50,524 nt of DNA from assembly GCA_033763355.1 (NCBI GenBank), contig JANRKT010000290.1, positions 1 to 50,524 on the forward strand, read 5' to 3'. A program made the translations under genes and the position numbers. Origin of the DNA: JANRKT01 sp033763355. Lineage in GTDB: Bacteria > Bacteroidota > Bacteroidia > Chitinophagales > Chitinophagaceae. Shown in pieces: positions 39,604-48,119 of the stretch. The notes beneath the pieces are model-generated. The model was not told the DNA's origin, did not search any database, and saw only the letters and a list, made by a program, of their open reading frames with translations. The stretch's first letter is position 1. The number at the start of each line of letters is the position of its first letter.

Positions 39604-41553
39604 GGTGCCATCTTTTTTCATAACCTTATATTCACCACCTGTATTCTGCATCCTCCTCTGCATGTTTCGCAGGCCATTGCTGTAAGGTCCTATTTTTCCC
39701 GTTTCTATACCAATGCCGTTGTCATGTATTTCAATCTTCAGCGCCTCGTTGATGCTTACATCAATTTTTACTTCTGTTGCTTTTGCGTGTTTAAGTGTAT
39801 TGTTAAGCGTTTCCTTAATGGTGAGGAAGGTGTTTCTTCTTTTTTCGCCTGTTACTTCCCTTGCGGGTATATCAGCCGGCAATATTACCGAGCAATGCAC
39901 GGGGGTGTTTTCAAAAAACTCAATAGCATAAGTCCTGATGTAGGAAAGCAGGTTTACCAGTGAATCATTGGAGGGGCTCATGCTCCATATAATGGCATTC
40001 ATTTTAATCAGCAGGTCGTTGGCAGAGGAGGAGATTTTATCTATTTCAGGGAGCGGGTTTGATTTTAATTTTTCTTTTGCCAGTTCGCTCATCAGGCGTA
40101 TGGCCGTCATACCGCTGCCCAGTTCGTCGTGCATATCGGTTGAAATACGGTTCCGCTCCTCCTGCTGCGCCTGCAGAATGGCTACCTGTTTTTCCAGCTC
40201 TTTCCTTTCGTTTTCTGACTTTAATTTTTCCCGCTCGGCGGTACGTGTAATTAGTTCCTTCCTGTTTTTATAAATTAAACCTGCAAGGAAAAAAACCAGT
40301 TCCAGCACAACGCCTGTTTCATAATATGCAAGCGACCTGTTGAGCAAAGAGCCAGTTGGGAAAAGCCGCCAGCCCAGCACCGCAATCAGTAAAGAAAACA
40401 GGGAAAGCAGGATGAGAAACACATTGCCAAGCATCAGGTACTTGAGCAGTTTATCTTTTTTAATCAGCCCGGCATACACGATAATGATGCCGAAACCAAT
40501 AAGAAAATATTTGGAAAAGTTTTCGAAAGTATTGAGTATGCTGAAGGGAAGGCCGGCAAAATAACAATAACTGTACACAGCAAAACAAATAATAACAAGC
40601 CAGCGGGAATAGCTCAACAGCTTATTTAAAAGCGGGAACCTGCCGGGTGTATCCAGGAAATGCTGCACAAACAGAAAGTAAAAAAAATGTGCAGCCAGCT
40701 GTAACGAAAAATCAAGATAGCTTTCCAGGAAATAGTTGAAGGATGTGGTTGTCCGGTTATTTTGGGCATAGAGAAAAAACAATGAGCCGAGCAAAAAAGC
40801 ATAAAGGCTGTAGAAAATAAATTGTGGCTGGGAGGTCTGCACATAATTGATGAAAGCATAAAAAATCATCATCAGCAACATGCCTGCAATAACATAACTG
40901 AAAACCCTGATATCCGATTCAACATTGCGGAACGACAGGCGCCATGAAGCTACATCATTGCTGTGCATCAGTGCAGGCCTTAAAATACTGGTATGGGAAC
41001 GGATGGATTTAATGTGTGCATAAATGGCGCAGCGTTCTCCTGGTAACAATTCAATGCCTCTGTAACCCAGGCTGTCTTTTACATCAGGCAATTTTGCTGA
41101 TATTGTATGGAGGTTACCCGCACTATCCTGTTTAAACAAATCTATTTTGTTATAATAAATACCGGGGAAAAAATAAAGTTGCACGGAGGTATCAGCGTCG
41201 TTGTGCAGCCTGAATGCTAAATATATGTTTTCATCAACAGCGCCGGTACTTATTCCATTTTTTACAGACAGGGGTAAAGAGTCTTTATAAGCGATTTTTG
41301 CAATGCCCTGCGCATCATAATTCTCTTTTGCAACAAAGAAGCGGCTTTTTGCAGTAATAAACTGGTGTCTCTGCACCTGGCTTATTTTAATTTCCGCACT
41401 GTCTGGCAAAGCCGGCTGACCGGAAATATTGATTGAGATACCTGAAAAAAAAGCCAGACATAAAACGAACCATATTATTTTCCCGTTTTCAGCAGGGGTT
41501 GCATTAGGGTAACATGCAGCTAATGGCTTATGAGGCAGCTTTTTGGTCATCAC
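39577..41553 (-). CDS. 7TMR-DISM sensor histidine kinase (HisKA_3/NarL type), orphan
   Basis: A 658-residue membrane kinase. A signal region (IIWFVLCLAFFSGISINISG) and an exported 7TMR-DISMED2-like beta domain (about 50-200) are followed by seven helices of the 7TMR-DISM type (about 215-435), a coiled coil (TAEREKLKSENERKELEKQV) and a HisKA_3 box, NRISTDMHDELGSGMTAIRL, with the phospho-His in MHDELG. The ATPase domain has ETLNNTLKHAKATEV and IEIHDNGIGIE; GLRNMQRRM is the G2-like site. Partners of such kinases are NarL/LuxR response regulators; none is adjacent, so its partner is elsewhere. The ligand is unknown, commonly thought to be carbohydrate-like. It converges on DUF423 with overlapping 3' ends. 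Confidence 0.92.
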   Translation of the reverse strand: MMTKKLPHKPLAACYPNATPAENGKIIWFVLCLAFFSGISINISGQPALPDSAEIKISQVQRHQFITAKSRFFVAKENYDAQGIAKIAYKDSLPLSVKNGISTGAVDENIYLAFRLHNDADTSVQLYFFPGIYYNKIDLFKQDSAGNLHTISAKLPDVKDSLGYRGIELLPGERCAIYAHIKSIRSHTSILRPALMHSNDVASWRLSFRNVESDIRVFSYVIAGMLLMMIFYAFINYVQTSQPQFIFYSLYAFLLGSLFFLYAQNNRTTTSFNYFLESYLDFSLQLAAHFFYFLFVQHFLDTPGRFPLLNKLLSYSRWLVIICFAVYSYCYFAGLPFSILNTFENFSKYFLIGFGIIIVYAGLIKKDKLLKYLMLGNVFLILLSLFSLLIAVLGWRLFPTGSLLNRSLAYYETGVVLELVFFLAGLIYKNRKELITRTAEREKLKSENERKELEKQVAILQAQQEERNRISTDMHDELGSGMTAIRLMSELAKEKLKSNPLPEIDKISSSANDLLIKMNAIIWSMSPSNDSLVNLLSYIRTYAIEFFENTPVHCSVILPADIPAREVTGEKRRNTFLTIKETLNNTLKHAKATEVKIDVSINEALKIEIHDNGIGIETGKIGPYSNGLRNMQRRMQNTGGEYKVMKKDGTLTVLLIPL

Positions 41554-41661
41554 GTAACGATACTGGCAGAGTGAAGATAAAATAAAGATTAAACTCTGGT
41601 AAAAAAGTTTTAATATGAGTTAGCTGTGCTGCCCTTTTGCGGGCATTGTGCATGAAAGCCT

Positions 41662-41670
41662 TAATTTTGT
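41662..41670 (+). promoter_or_regulatory. -7 element of ftsK
   Basis: TAATTTTGT, perfect TAnnTTTG, with its G six bases before the ATG at 41675. The same spacing as rrf2 suggests a leaderless transcript and rejects the in-frame ATG at 41648. Confidence 0.65.
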
Positions 41671-41674
41671 TGAA

Positions 41675-44209
41675 ATGCCGAATAAATTGAAAACCTCCGG
41701 TAAATCCAGAAAACCAAACCCGGATAAATTGCTTACCGAAAAAGAAACCAGGGTGGAAATGAAACAACTGGTGAGGGATGAGCGTACAAAGAAAATTATT
41801 GGCAGTGTGCTTTTGTTGCTGAGCTTTTTTTTGTTTACAGCGTTTACCTCTTATCTTTTTACCTGGGCAAAAGACCAGGATAAAGTTTTTCGCCACGGGA
41901 TTTCTATTTTAAAACCCAATGAACTTGAAATAGCCAACCTGCTGGGTTCGTTCGGGGCATATATTTCTTACCTGTTTTTTTACAAAGGTTTTGGCCTTGC
42001 ATCTTTTTTGTTCTGCACGCTTTTATTTGTAACAGGGGCAAATCTTTTATTTGCCAAAAAAGTTTTTTCAATAAGGCGCAATGTTAAGTATGTTGTTACA
42101 GGTGTTATACTTTTCAGCGTTTTGTTTGCTTTTGTTTTCCAGGGCAGCGCTTTTTCATGGGGCGGCGAAGCAGGTAATATGATGAACCGCTGGCTTACCG
42201 GTTTTTTGGGTAAGTTGGGAACCGCCGCTTTGTTGTTTGTTGCCGGATTGGCTTATATCATTTGGCGGTTTAATCCTTCTTTTAAAGTGCCGGAAAGAAA
42301 ATTTGCTTTCAGCAAAAAAACTGCTGAAGCAAATAAAGATGATATTCCTGAAACCGGCCCTGTAAACGAAGCAGTTCATCAAAAAGGCAATTACCTGAAA
42401 GCGGAAAATGAAAACATCGTCCCGACGGTTACGGCAGAAAACAAAAGCAACCCCGATTTTAAACTGACAGAAAAAGAAGAAGCCAAAGCTGCAACGGATA
42501 AAATATTAAACGACCTTTTTGAGAGTAAAGCCAATGAGCCTTCGCAGGCAACAATCAATGATTCTCTGAAGCAGGCCACAACTCCTTCTAAAAAGGGCCA
42601 GGTAAAACGTAATTCAGGTGATCTTAAACTGGAAATAAACCCGGTGCATGATGGGCAAATACCTGAAGAGGAAATCATTGAAACAAAAACAGTAAATGCC
42701 CTTCCCCCTTATGATCCCGTACTTGACCTGAGGGATTACAAATACCCTTCGCTGGACTTACTGGAACAGCACGGCAGTGAAAAGATAGTGATGGATCCGG
42801 GAGAACTGGAAACAAACAAAAACCAGATCATCAATACCCTGAAGAATTATGATATAGAAATTCAGAAGATTACTGCTACAGTTGGCCCCACCGTTACACT
42901 TTATGAAATTGTACCTGCTGCAGGGGTACGTATTTCCCGTATTAAAAATCTTGAAGATGATATTGCACTGAGTTTATCAGCTTTGGGTATCCGCATCATT
43001 GCGCCCATCCCCGGCAGGGGCACCATTGGTATTGAAGTGCCGAATGTAAGAAAGGCGGTAGTAAGTATGAGGGGGCTGCTTTCATCAGATAAATTTCAGC
43101 ATAGCCATTTTTCATTGCCTATAGCATTGGGTAAAAAAATTGACAACGATAATTTTATAGTTGACCTTACTTCAATGCCCCACCTGCTGATGGCCGGCGC
43201 CACAGGACAGGGAAAATCAGTAGGCGTAAATGCGATTCTCGTTTCATTATTGTATAAAAAACATCCATCCCAGTTAAAGTTTGTATTGGTTGACCCGAAA
43301 AAGGTAGAGTTGAGTTTATACCGCACCATTGAAAAACATTTTCTTGCCAAACTGCCCGGTGAAGAAGAAGCAATCATAACAGATACAAAAAAGGTTGTTC
43401 ATACCCTCAACGCACTTTGTATTGAAATGGACAACCGGTATGACCTGCTTAAAGAAGCGGGTTGCAGAAACATTAAGGAATACAACGAAAAATTTGTTGG
43501 CCGCAAGCTCAATCCTGAAAAAGGCCACCAGTTCCTGCCATTTATTGTTTTGGTTATAGATGAATTTGCCGACCTGATTATGACGGCCGGTAAAGAAATT
43601 GAAATGCCTATTGCCCGCCTGGCGCAGCTGGCCCGTGCTGTCGGTATCCATCTTATTATTGCTACCCAGCGGCCATCAGTAAATATCATTACAGGAACAA
43701 TTAAAGCCAACTTCCCCGTACGGATTGCTTTTAAAGTTTCTTCAAAAGTAGATTCACGTACTATTATTGATACAGGTGGTGCAGAACAACTGATAGGCCG
43801 TGGAGACATGCTGATTTCATATAACGGTGAAATCACACGCCTTCAATGTGCTTTTGTTGATACACCTGAGGTTGAAACTGTTGTTGAATGTATTGGTGAG
43901 CAACGCGGCTACCCCCAGGCATTTCTTTTACCTGAATACATTGATGAAAAAGACCTTGAAGGAAGAGATTTTGACCTTACTGACCGTGACCCCTTGTTTG
44001 AAGATGCTGCCCGCCTGATTGTACAAAGCCAGATGGGTTCCACCTCCTTGTTACAAAGAAGGATGAAGCTTGGTTACAACCGTGCAGGCCGCTTAATGGA
44101 CCAATTAGAAGCAGCAGGAATAGTGGGCCCTAACCAGGGCAGTAAAGCACGTGATGTACTGGTAAAAACAGAACCTGAACTCGAACAATACCTCCAGGCC
44201 CCTGAATAA
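41675..44209 (+). CDS. ftsK: FtsK/SpoIIIE DNA translocase
   Basis: An 844-residue membrane-anchored ATPase that pumps chromosome termini through the division septum. Four N-terminal helices (between about 45 and 210) are followed by a charged linker and the motor: the alpha domain (KNYDIEIQKITATVGPTVTL), Walker A MAGATGQGKSVGVNA, Walker B IVLVIDEFADLIM, ATQRPSVNIITG, and the DNA-reading gamma winged helix at the end (STSLLQRRMKLGYNRAGRLM). Length and order are normal. lolA follows after 100 bases with its own promoter. Confidence 0.96.
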   Translation: MPNKLKTSGKSRKPNPDKLLTEKETRVEMKQLVRDERTKKIIGSVLLLLSFFLFTAFTSYLFTWAKDQDKVFRHGISILKPNELEIANLLGSFGAYISYLFFYKGFGLASFLFCTLLFVTGANLLFAKKVFSIRRNVKYVVTGVILFSVLFAFVFQGSAFSWGGEAGNMMNRWLTGFLGKLGTAALLFVAGLAYIIWRFNPSFKVPERKFAFSKKTAEANKDDIPETGPVNEAVHQKGNYLKAENENIVPTVTAENKSNPDFKLTEKEEAKAATDKILNDLFESKANEPSQATINDSLKQATTPSKKGQVKRNSGDLKLEINPVHDGQIPEEEIIETKTVNALPPYDPVLDLRDYKYPSLDLLEQHGSEKIVMDPGELETNKNQIINTLKNYDIEIQKITATVGPTVTLYEIVPAAGVRISRIKNLEDDIALSLSALGIRIIAPIPGRGTIGIEVPNVRKAVVSMRGLLSSDKFQHSHFSLPIALGKKIDNDNFIVDLTSMPHLLMAGATGQGKSVGVNAILVSLLYKKHPSQLKFVLVDPKKVELSLYRTIEKHFLAKLPGEEEAIITDTKKVVHTLNALCIEMDNRYDLLKEAGCRNIKEYNEKFVGRKLNPEKGHQFLPFIVLVIDEFADLIMTAGKEIEMPIARLAQLARAVGIHLIIATQRPSVNIITGTIKANFPVRIAFKVSSKVDSRTIIDTGGAEQLIGRGDMLISYNGEITRLQCAFVDTPEVETVVECIGEQRGYPQAFLLPEYIDEKDLEGRDFDLTDRDPLFEDAARLIVQSQMGSTSLLQRRMKLGYNRAGRLMDQLEAAGIVGPNQGSKARDVLVKTEPELEQYLQAPE

Positions 44210-44268
44210 AGTTTAGTTAATGCTTTTCAGCCGTTTTAAACCGGAATTTACATTCTGGTCTAATGTAA

Positions 44269-44277
44269 TATCTTTGC
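44269..44277 (+). promoter_or_regulatory. -7 element of lolA
   Basis: TATCTTTGC, perfect TAnnTTTG, 33 bases before the ATG at 44310. Confidence 0.7.
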
Positions 44278-44309
44278 GCTTCTTTTAAAGAAAGTAAAAT
44301 AACGCTATA

Positions 44310-44981
44310 ATGAAACGATTGGTTACTGTATTTTTTCTTTTATTTTCTGCTGCAATTATTACGGTACATGCACAGCCGCCCAAAGGCATGGGCTCAAGCG
44401 ACCCGGAAGCCAAAAAAGTACTGGATGCCGTTAGTGCAAAATTCAAAACATTTAAAGCGGTTAAGGCCGTGTTTATCTATAAAATTGAAAATGGTTCCGG
44501 TAAGGTGCAGGGCACAAAAAAGGGGACGGTTTTTATGAAAGGCGTAAAATACAGGGTGAGCATAAGTGGCCAGGAAATATTCTGCGATGGTAAAAATGTG
44601 TGGACGTACGATAAAAGCGCAAACGAAGTACAGGTATCTGATTTTGAGGCATCAGCAAGCACCATTACACCACAGAAGCTCTTTACAAATTTTTACGATA
44701 AAGATTTTTTATACAAACTGAACGCAGAGAGAAAACAGGGGGCAGTAACACTTCAGCAGGTGGAGCTTACACCCGTTGATAAAACCAAACCATTTTTTAA
44801 AGTGCTTGTAGATGTTAATAAGGCATCTAAAATTATTACCAATACCCAGGTATTTGAGAAAAACGGCAACCGTTATACTTATACTGTAAGCAGCATCTCC
44901 ACCAGCGCCGCAGTTACTGATGATACATTTATTTTTGATGCAAAAAAATATCCCGGGGTGGAAGTTATTGACCTGAGATAA
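44310..44981 (+). CDS. lolA: LolA-type outer-membrane lipoprotein carrier
   Basis: A 223-residue periplasmic protein with signal peptide MKRLVTVFFLLFSAAIITVHA. The LolA fold is indicated by LDAVSAKFKTFKAVKAVF, KGVKYRVSISGQEIFCDGKN, VWTYDKSANEVQVSDFEA and the final FIFDAKKYPGVEVIDLR. It shuttles lipoproteins to the outer membrane. It is preceded by ftsK, an arrangement common in many bacteria. Confidence 0.93.
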   Translation: MKRLVTVFFLLFSAAIITVHAQPPKGMGSSDPEAKKVLDAVSAKFKTFKAVKAVFIYKIENGSGKVQGTKKGTVFMKGVKYRVSISGQEIFCDGKNVWTYDKSANEVQVSDFEASASTITPQKLFTNFYDKDFLYKLNAERKQGAVTLQQVELTPVDKTKPFFKVLVDVNKASKIITNTQVFEKNGNRYTYTVSSISTSAAVTDDTFIFDAKKYPGVEVIDLR

Positions 44982-44991
44982 CCGCAGTTAT

Positions 44992-45552
44992 TTATTTTCC
45001 CCAGCGGAAAGTTTTAATGTTAAAACCGGCAAGGTCAAGCACCCTGTCAACAACTGTTGCTGCAACTTCTTCAACTGTTGTAGGCCTGCTGTAAAAAGAA
45101 GGTGTGCCGGGACAAATAATTCCGCCTGCCAGCGTAACAGTTTCCATGTTTTTAATGTGTATGAGGTTGTATGGCATATCCCTTACCACGCAAACCAGTT
45201 TCCTTCTTTCTTTCAGTATTACATCAGCCCCCCTTGTAATCAGGTCATTTGATATTCCGCCTGCAATACGCCCCAATGTGCCCATTGAACAGGGGATAAT
45301 GACCATGGTATCGTATTGTCCCGAGCCGGAAGCAAAAGGAGCGGAGAAATCATTTTTATCATAAAAGGGAACTGCATAGTTTTTATAAGACTCTTCCTGC
45401 AATTCTGTTTTCCATACCTCTTTTGCATTGTCGCTCATTACTACAGCAAGCTTTTCCCACTGGTCTTTTATCAGCAAGAGCTTATCTAACAAAAGCTTAA
45501 AATAAACCGAACCGCTGGCCCCTGTTGCAGCCAGCACTATTTTTCGTCCCAT
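44992..45552 (-). CDS. ubiX: UbiX flavin prenyltransferase
   Basis: A 186-residue enzyme that makes prenylated FMN for UbiD decarboxylases. Signature segments: VLAATGASGSVYFKLLLDKL at the start, IIPCSMGTLGRIAGGISNDL, LKERRKLVCVVRDMPYNLIH and the C-terminal SFYSRPTTVEEVAATVVDRV. It is convergent with lolA (ten bases between the ends) and divergent from the thioredoxin gene. No ubiD partner is in the window. Confidence 0.95.
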   Translation of the reverse strand: MGRKIVLAATGASGSVYFKLLLDKLLLIKDQWEKLAVVMSDNAKEVWKTELQEESYKNYAVPFYDKNDFSAPFASGSGQYDTMVIIPCSMGTLGRIAGGISNDLITRGADVILKERRKLVCVVRDMPYNLIHIKNMETVTLAGGIICPGTPSFYSRPTTVEEVAATVVDRVLDLAGFNIKTFRWGK

Positions 45553-45560
45553 CTTCGTTA

Positions 45561-45569
45561 TAATTTTGT
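45561..45569 (+). promoter_or_regulatory. -7 element of the thioredoxin-like gene
   Basis: TAATTTTGT, perfect TAnnTTTG, 19 bases before the ATG at 45588. Confidence 0.65.
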
Positions 45570-45587
45570 ACCATTAAACAAAATAAC

Positions 45588-46118
45588 ATGCGAAAAGTTA
45601 CGAAGGCCTCCGGAGTTTGTGTGGTTTTATTCATTTTAACTTCTTTTGTTGTACCTGAAAAAGAAAAGTTACAGTGGCTCAGCCTTACTGAAGCGGAAGC
45701 CATGTTGCGTAAAGAAAAAAGGCCCGTATTGATTGACCTTTATACAGACTGGTGCGGCTGGTGTAAAGTGATGGACAAGAAGACATATACCCATGAAGGG
45801 TTGGTAAAATATATTCAGGAAAAGTTTTATCCCGTTAAAGTAGATGCTGAAACAAGGGAAAAACTAAAATGGATGGGCCGTGAATATGCTTATAACAACA
45901 ACTACAGGGTTAATACCTATGCATTGTATCTTACCAATGGCCAGTTGCAGTTTCCCACTACGGTTATATTACCGGCAGATGGTTCTGCGCCACAGGCCAT
46001 TCCCGGGTATTTGAAACCTGGTGAAATGGAGATTATATTAAAATATTTTGGTGAGGGAAAATATGGCGTTACGCCATTTAATGAGTTTCATAAGAATTTT
46101 AAACCCGCCTGGAAGTGA
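45588..46118 (+). CDS. Exported thioredoxin-fold protein (WCGWC)
   Basis: A 176-residue protein with a signal or anchor (VCVVLFILTSFVVP) and a thioredoxin domain of the DUF255/Thioredoxin_7 type: PVLIDLYTDWCGWCKVMDKK, FYPVKVDAETREKLKW and a cis-Pro region LQFPTTVIL. The CGWC active site suggests a periplasmic disulfide reductase or oxidase; substrate unknown. It is followed by the tandem noncoding units at 46.15 kb. Confidence 0.92.
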   Translation: MRKVTKASGVCVVLFILTSFVVPEKEKLQWLSLTEAEAMLRKEKRPVLIDLYTDWCGWCKVMDKKTYTHEGLVKYIQEKFYPVKVDAETREKLKWMGREYAYNNNYRVNTYALYLTNGQLQFPTTVILPADGSAPQAIPGYLKPGEMEIILKYFGEGKYGVTPFNEFHKNFKPAWK

Positions 46119-46149
46119 TTTAACAATAAAGCCACCCCATCCCCGTTAA

Positions 46150-46215
46150 TACTCTGGTTTTTCATAGGATATTGGATTTAAAACGGGGCTGGATTTCTAT
46201 CCGGGCCTCTTTTTA
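46150..46215 (+). ncRNA. Tandem small-RNA unit 1 (candidate)
   Basis: A -7-like TACTCTGG (46150-46157, one mismatch), then TTTTTCATAGGATATTGGAT and a hairpin GGCTGGAT/ATCCGGGCC near 46188-46206 followed by a T-rich CTCTTTTTATT. Almost the same 30-base start recurs 142 bases later, and the hairpin position is conserved while its sequence changes. I do not recognise an Rfam family. Confidence 0.55.
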
Positions 46216-46289
46216 TTTTATACCTGTGTGAACAACCTGTCAATAACTAATAATCGTGCCCATGCAACTCAGGGGGCATTTCCTGAGTC

Positions 46290-46356
46290 TATGTTTGGGT
46301 TTTTCATAGGATATTGGATTTTAAAACGGGCAGGATTTTTATCCAGCCCTTTTTTA
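46290..46356 (+). ncRNA. Tandem small-RNA unit 2 (candidate)
   Basis: Perfect -7 element TATGTTTGG (46290-46298), then TTTTTCATAGGATATTGGAT, AAAACGGG and a hairpin GGGC-AGGAT/ATCC-AGCCC followed by six Ts. It is the best-formed of the three units. A stem ACTCAGG/CCTGAGT lies just upstream at 46267-46288. Confidence 0.6.
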
Positions 46357-46435
46357 TGCCCCTAAAGCAGGGGTAAGTGGGTATTTTGTAAAAAAAAAAA
46401 TTTGCCCTCTAAAACTGTAAATTCAACATTAGGCA

Positions 46436-46519
46436 TAATTTAGACCTTTCATAGGATAAGGTTTAAGGGTTAATGGTTTTTTAGATTAGTGCTCCCGTCT
46501 ACGGACGGGACTTTTTTTT
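46436..46519 (+). ncRNA. Tandem small-RNA unit 3 (candidate)
   Basis: -7-like TAATTTAG (46436-46443, one mismatch), then CCTTTCATAGGATAAGG and a different body, ending in a strong terminator CCCGTC-TACG-GACGGG plus eight Ts (about 46492-46518). The CATAGG is 145 bases after that of unit 2. Confidence 0.55.
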
Positions 46520-46528
46520 ATAAAACAA

Positions 46529-46555
46529 AAATGCTGCCCGCAAGAGACAGCATTT
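46529..46555 (-). terminator. Terminator of the serine palmitoyltransferase gene
   Basis: Stem AAATGCTG/CAGCATTT (46529-46536 and 46548-46555). On the minus strand it is followed by TTTTGTTTTAT. It may also act on the plus strand, where TATTTT follows. Confidence 0.65.
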
Positions 46556-46579
46556 ATTTTGTAAGGTGTTTAAATTTTC

Positions 46580-47881
46580 CTACTTATTTTTTGGCCTGTT
46601 GAGTGTATATTCAAAACGTTTACTGCTGTATTCAGCCATATCAGGTATTGCATCTGTTTTATATTCACCTGCATCCAGTTTTTTCTTTGTTTCTTCAAAC
46701 GCAACCAGCGTTTCTTCTATATCCTGGTCCGTATGAATGGCGGACGGGATAAGCCTGTAAATAATGTGGCCTTTGGGTATTACAGGATAAACCACTATCG
46801 ATGCGAATACGCCGTAATTTTCACGCAGGTCCATCACCATGGCAGTAGCTTCTTCAACACCTCCCTTCATATACACTGGGGTAACCACTGAATCTGTGTT
46901 GCCGATATCAAACCCTCTTTGCTTTAACCCGTTTTGCAGTTTTAACGCATTGCTCCACAGTTTTGCTTTATATTCAGGATGTGTACGCAAAAGTTCAAGG
47001 CGTTTGAGGTTGCCTATAACGAGCGGCATAGGCAAACTCTTGGCAAAAATCTGTGAGCGGATGTTGTAGCGTATATAGTCCATAATGTTTTTATCGCCTG
47101 CTACAAAAGCGCCTATTGATGCCATTGATTTGGCAAAAGTGGAAAAATATAAATCAATCTTATCCTGGCAACCCTGCTCTTCACCTGCCCCTGCCCCGGT
47201 TTTGCCCAATGTGCCAAAGCCATGAGCATCATCAACAAGTAACCTGAACTGGTACTTGTCTTTTAAAGCTGCAATTTCTTTCAGTTTTCCCTGGTCGCCG
47301 GCCATTCCAAAAACACCTTCTGTTATTACTAAAATGCCTCCTGCATTTTGTTTTTCTATCAACGCAGTTGCCCTTTGCAGTTGTTTTTCGCAGTCATCAA
47401 TATCATTGTGTTTAAACACATACCTGTGGCCCGGGTGGAGGCGCAGCCCGTCAATGATACAGGCATGGCTTTCGGCATCGTAAACAATTACATCATGACG
47501 GCTGCAGAGCACGTCAATCAGGCTCACCATGCCCTGGTAACCGTAGTTGAGCAAAATGCAATCTTCTTTTCCTTCAAATTCAGCAAGTTCTTTTTCCAGT
47601 TGTTCATGAAGGTTGCTGTTGCCGCTCATCATCCGTGCACCCATTGGAAGGGCCAGCCCATATTTTGCTGCAGCATCCGCATCCGCTTTGCGCACTTCGG
47701 GATGGTTGGCAAGGCCGAGGTAATTGTTAAGGCTCCAGATGATCATTTCCTTACCGCGGAACTTCATCCGGCTGCTGATTTCTCCTTCCAGCTTGGGAAA
47801 TGCAAAATAACCATGCGCCCTTTCCCGGTGCTGCCCTATGGGGCCATAATTTTTTAACAAACGCTCAAAAATATCTGCCAT
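46580..47881 (-). CDS. Alpha-oxoamine synthase, probable serine palmitoyltransferase
   Basis: A 433-residue PLP enzyme. Motifs: SLNNYLGLANHPEV, RMMSGNSNLHEQLEKELAEF, the cofactor-stacking His region DAESHACIIDG, LVDDAHGFGTLGKTGAG, and the Schiff-base Lys in STFAKSMASIGAF. The family includes glycine C-acetyltransferase, KAPA synthase and serine palmitoyltransferase. The N-terminal extension IFERLLKNYGPIGQHRERAH and C-terminal tail match the SPT branch of Bacteroidota, which makes the sphingolipid base from serine and palmitoyl-CoA. Choice within the family is by recollection of SPT wording. The -7 element at 47939-47947 gives a leader of about 50 bases. Confidence 0.85.
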   Translation of the reverse strand: MADIFERLLKNYGPIGQHRERAHGYFAFPKLEGEISSRMKFRGKEMIIWSLNNYLGLANHPEVRKADADAAAKYGLALPMGARMMSGNSNLHEQLEKELAEFEGKEDCILLNYGYQGMVSLIDVLCSRHDVIVYDAESHACIIDGLRLHPGHRYVFKHNDIDDCEKQLQRATALIEKQNAGGILVITEGVFGMAGDQGKLKEIAALKDKYQFRLLVDDAHGFGTLGKTGAGAGEEQGCQDKIDLYFSTFAKSMASIGAFVAGDKNIMDYIRYNIRSQIFAKSLPMPLVIGNLKRLELLRTHPEYKAKLWSNALKLQNGLKQRGFDIGNTDSVVTPVYMKGGVEEATAMVMDLRENYGVFASIVVYPVIPKGHIIYRLIPSAIHTDQDIEETLVAFEETKKKLDAGEYKTDAIPDMAEYSSKRFEYTLNRPKNK

Positions 47882-47938
47882 AACTTATGTTGTTTTTAAG
47901 GGGGTTCAGTCGTTTAAACGGGAAAATTTTAAATTGGC

Positions 47939-47947
47939 GCAAAGATA
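47939..47947 (-). promoter_or_regulatory. -7 element of the serine palmitoyltransferase gene
   Basis: Minus strand TATCTTTGC, perfect TAnnTTTG, 58 bases before the ATG at 47881. Confidence 0.7.
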
Positions 47948-48095
47948 ATGGAATTGCATAAAACGTCAGCGGGCAGTGTATTTGATGTGGTTTATCATTC
48001 ATGTGTAAAAAGGAGAAGGATGAACATGATACAGGGATTTGCATGCGTTACAAAAAGCTCAAAAATTTTTTAATATTACTGAATCTTTGTTCCAT

Positions 48096-48104
48096 TACAT
48101 TTGT
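48096..48104 (+). promoter_or_regulatory. -7 element of the PafA-like gene
   Basis: TACATTTGT, perfect TAnnTTTG, 15 bases before the ATG at 48120. It lies inside the longer open frame that begins at 48039 and so supports the later start. Confidence 0.68.
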
Positions 48105-48119
48105 ACAAAACCATTTTAC

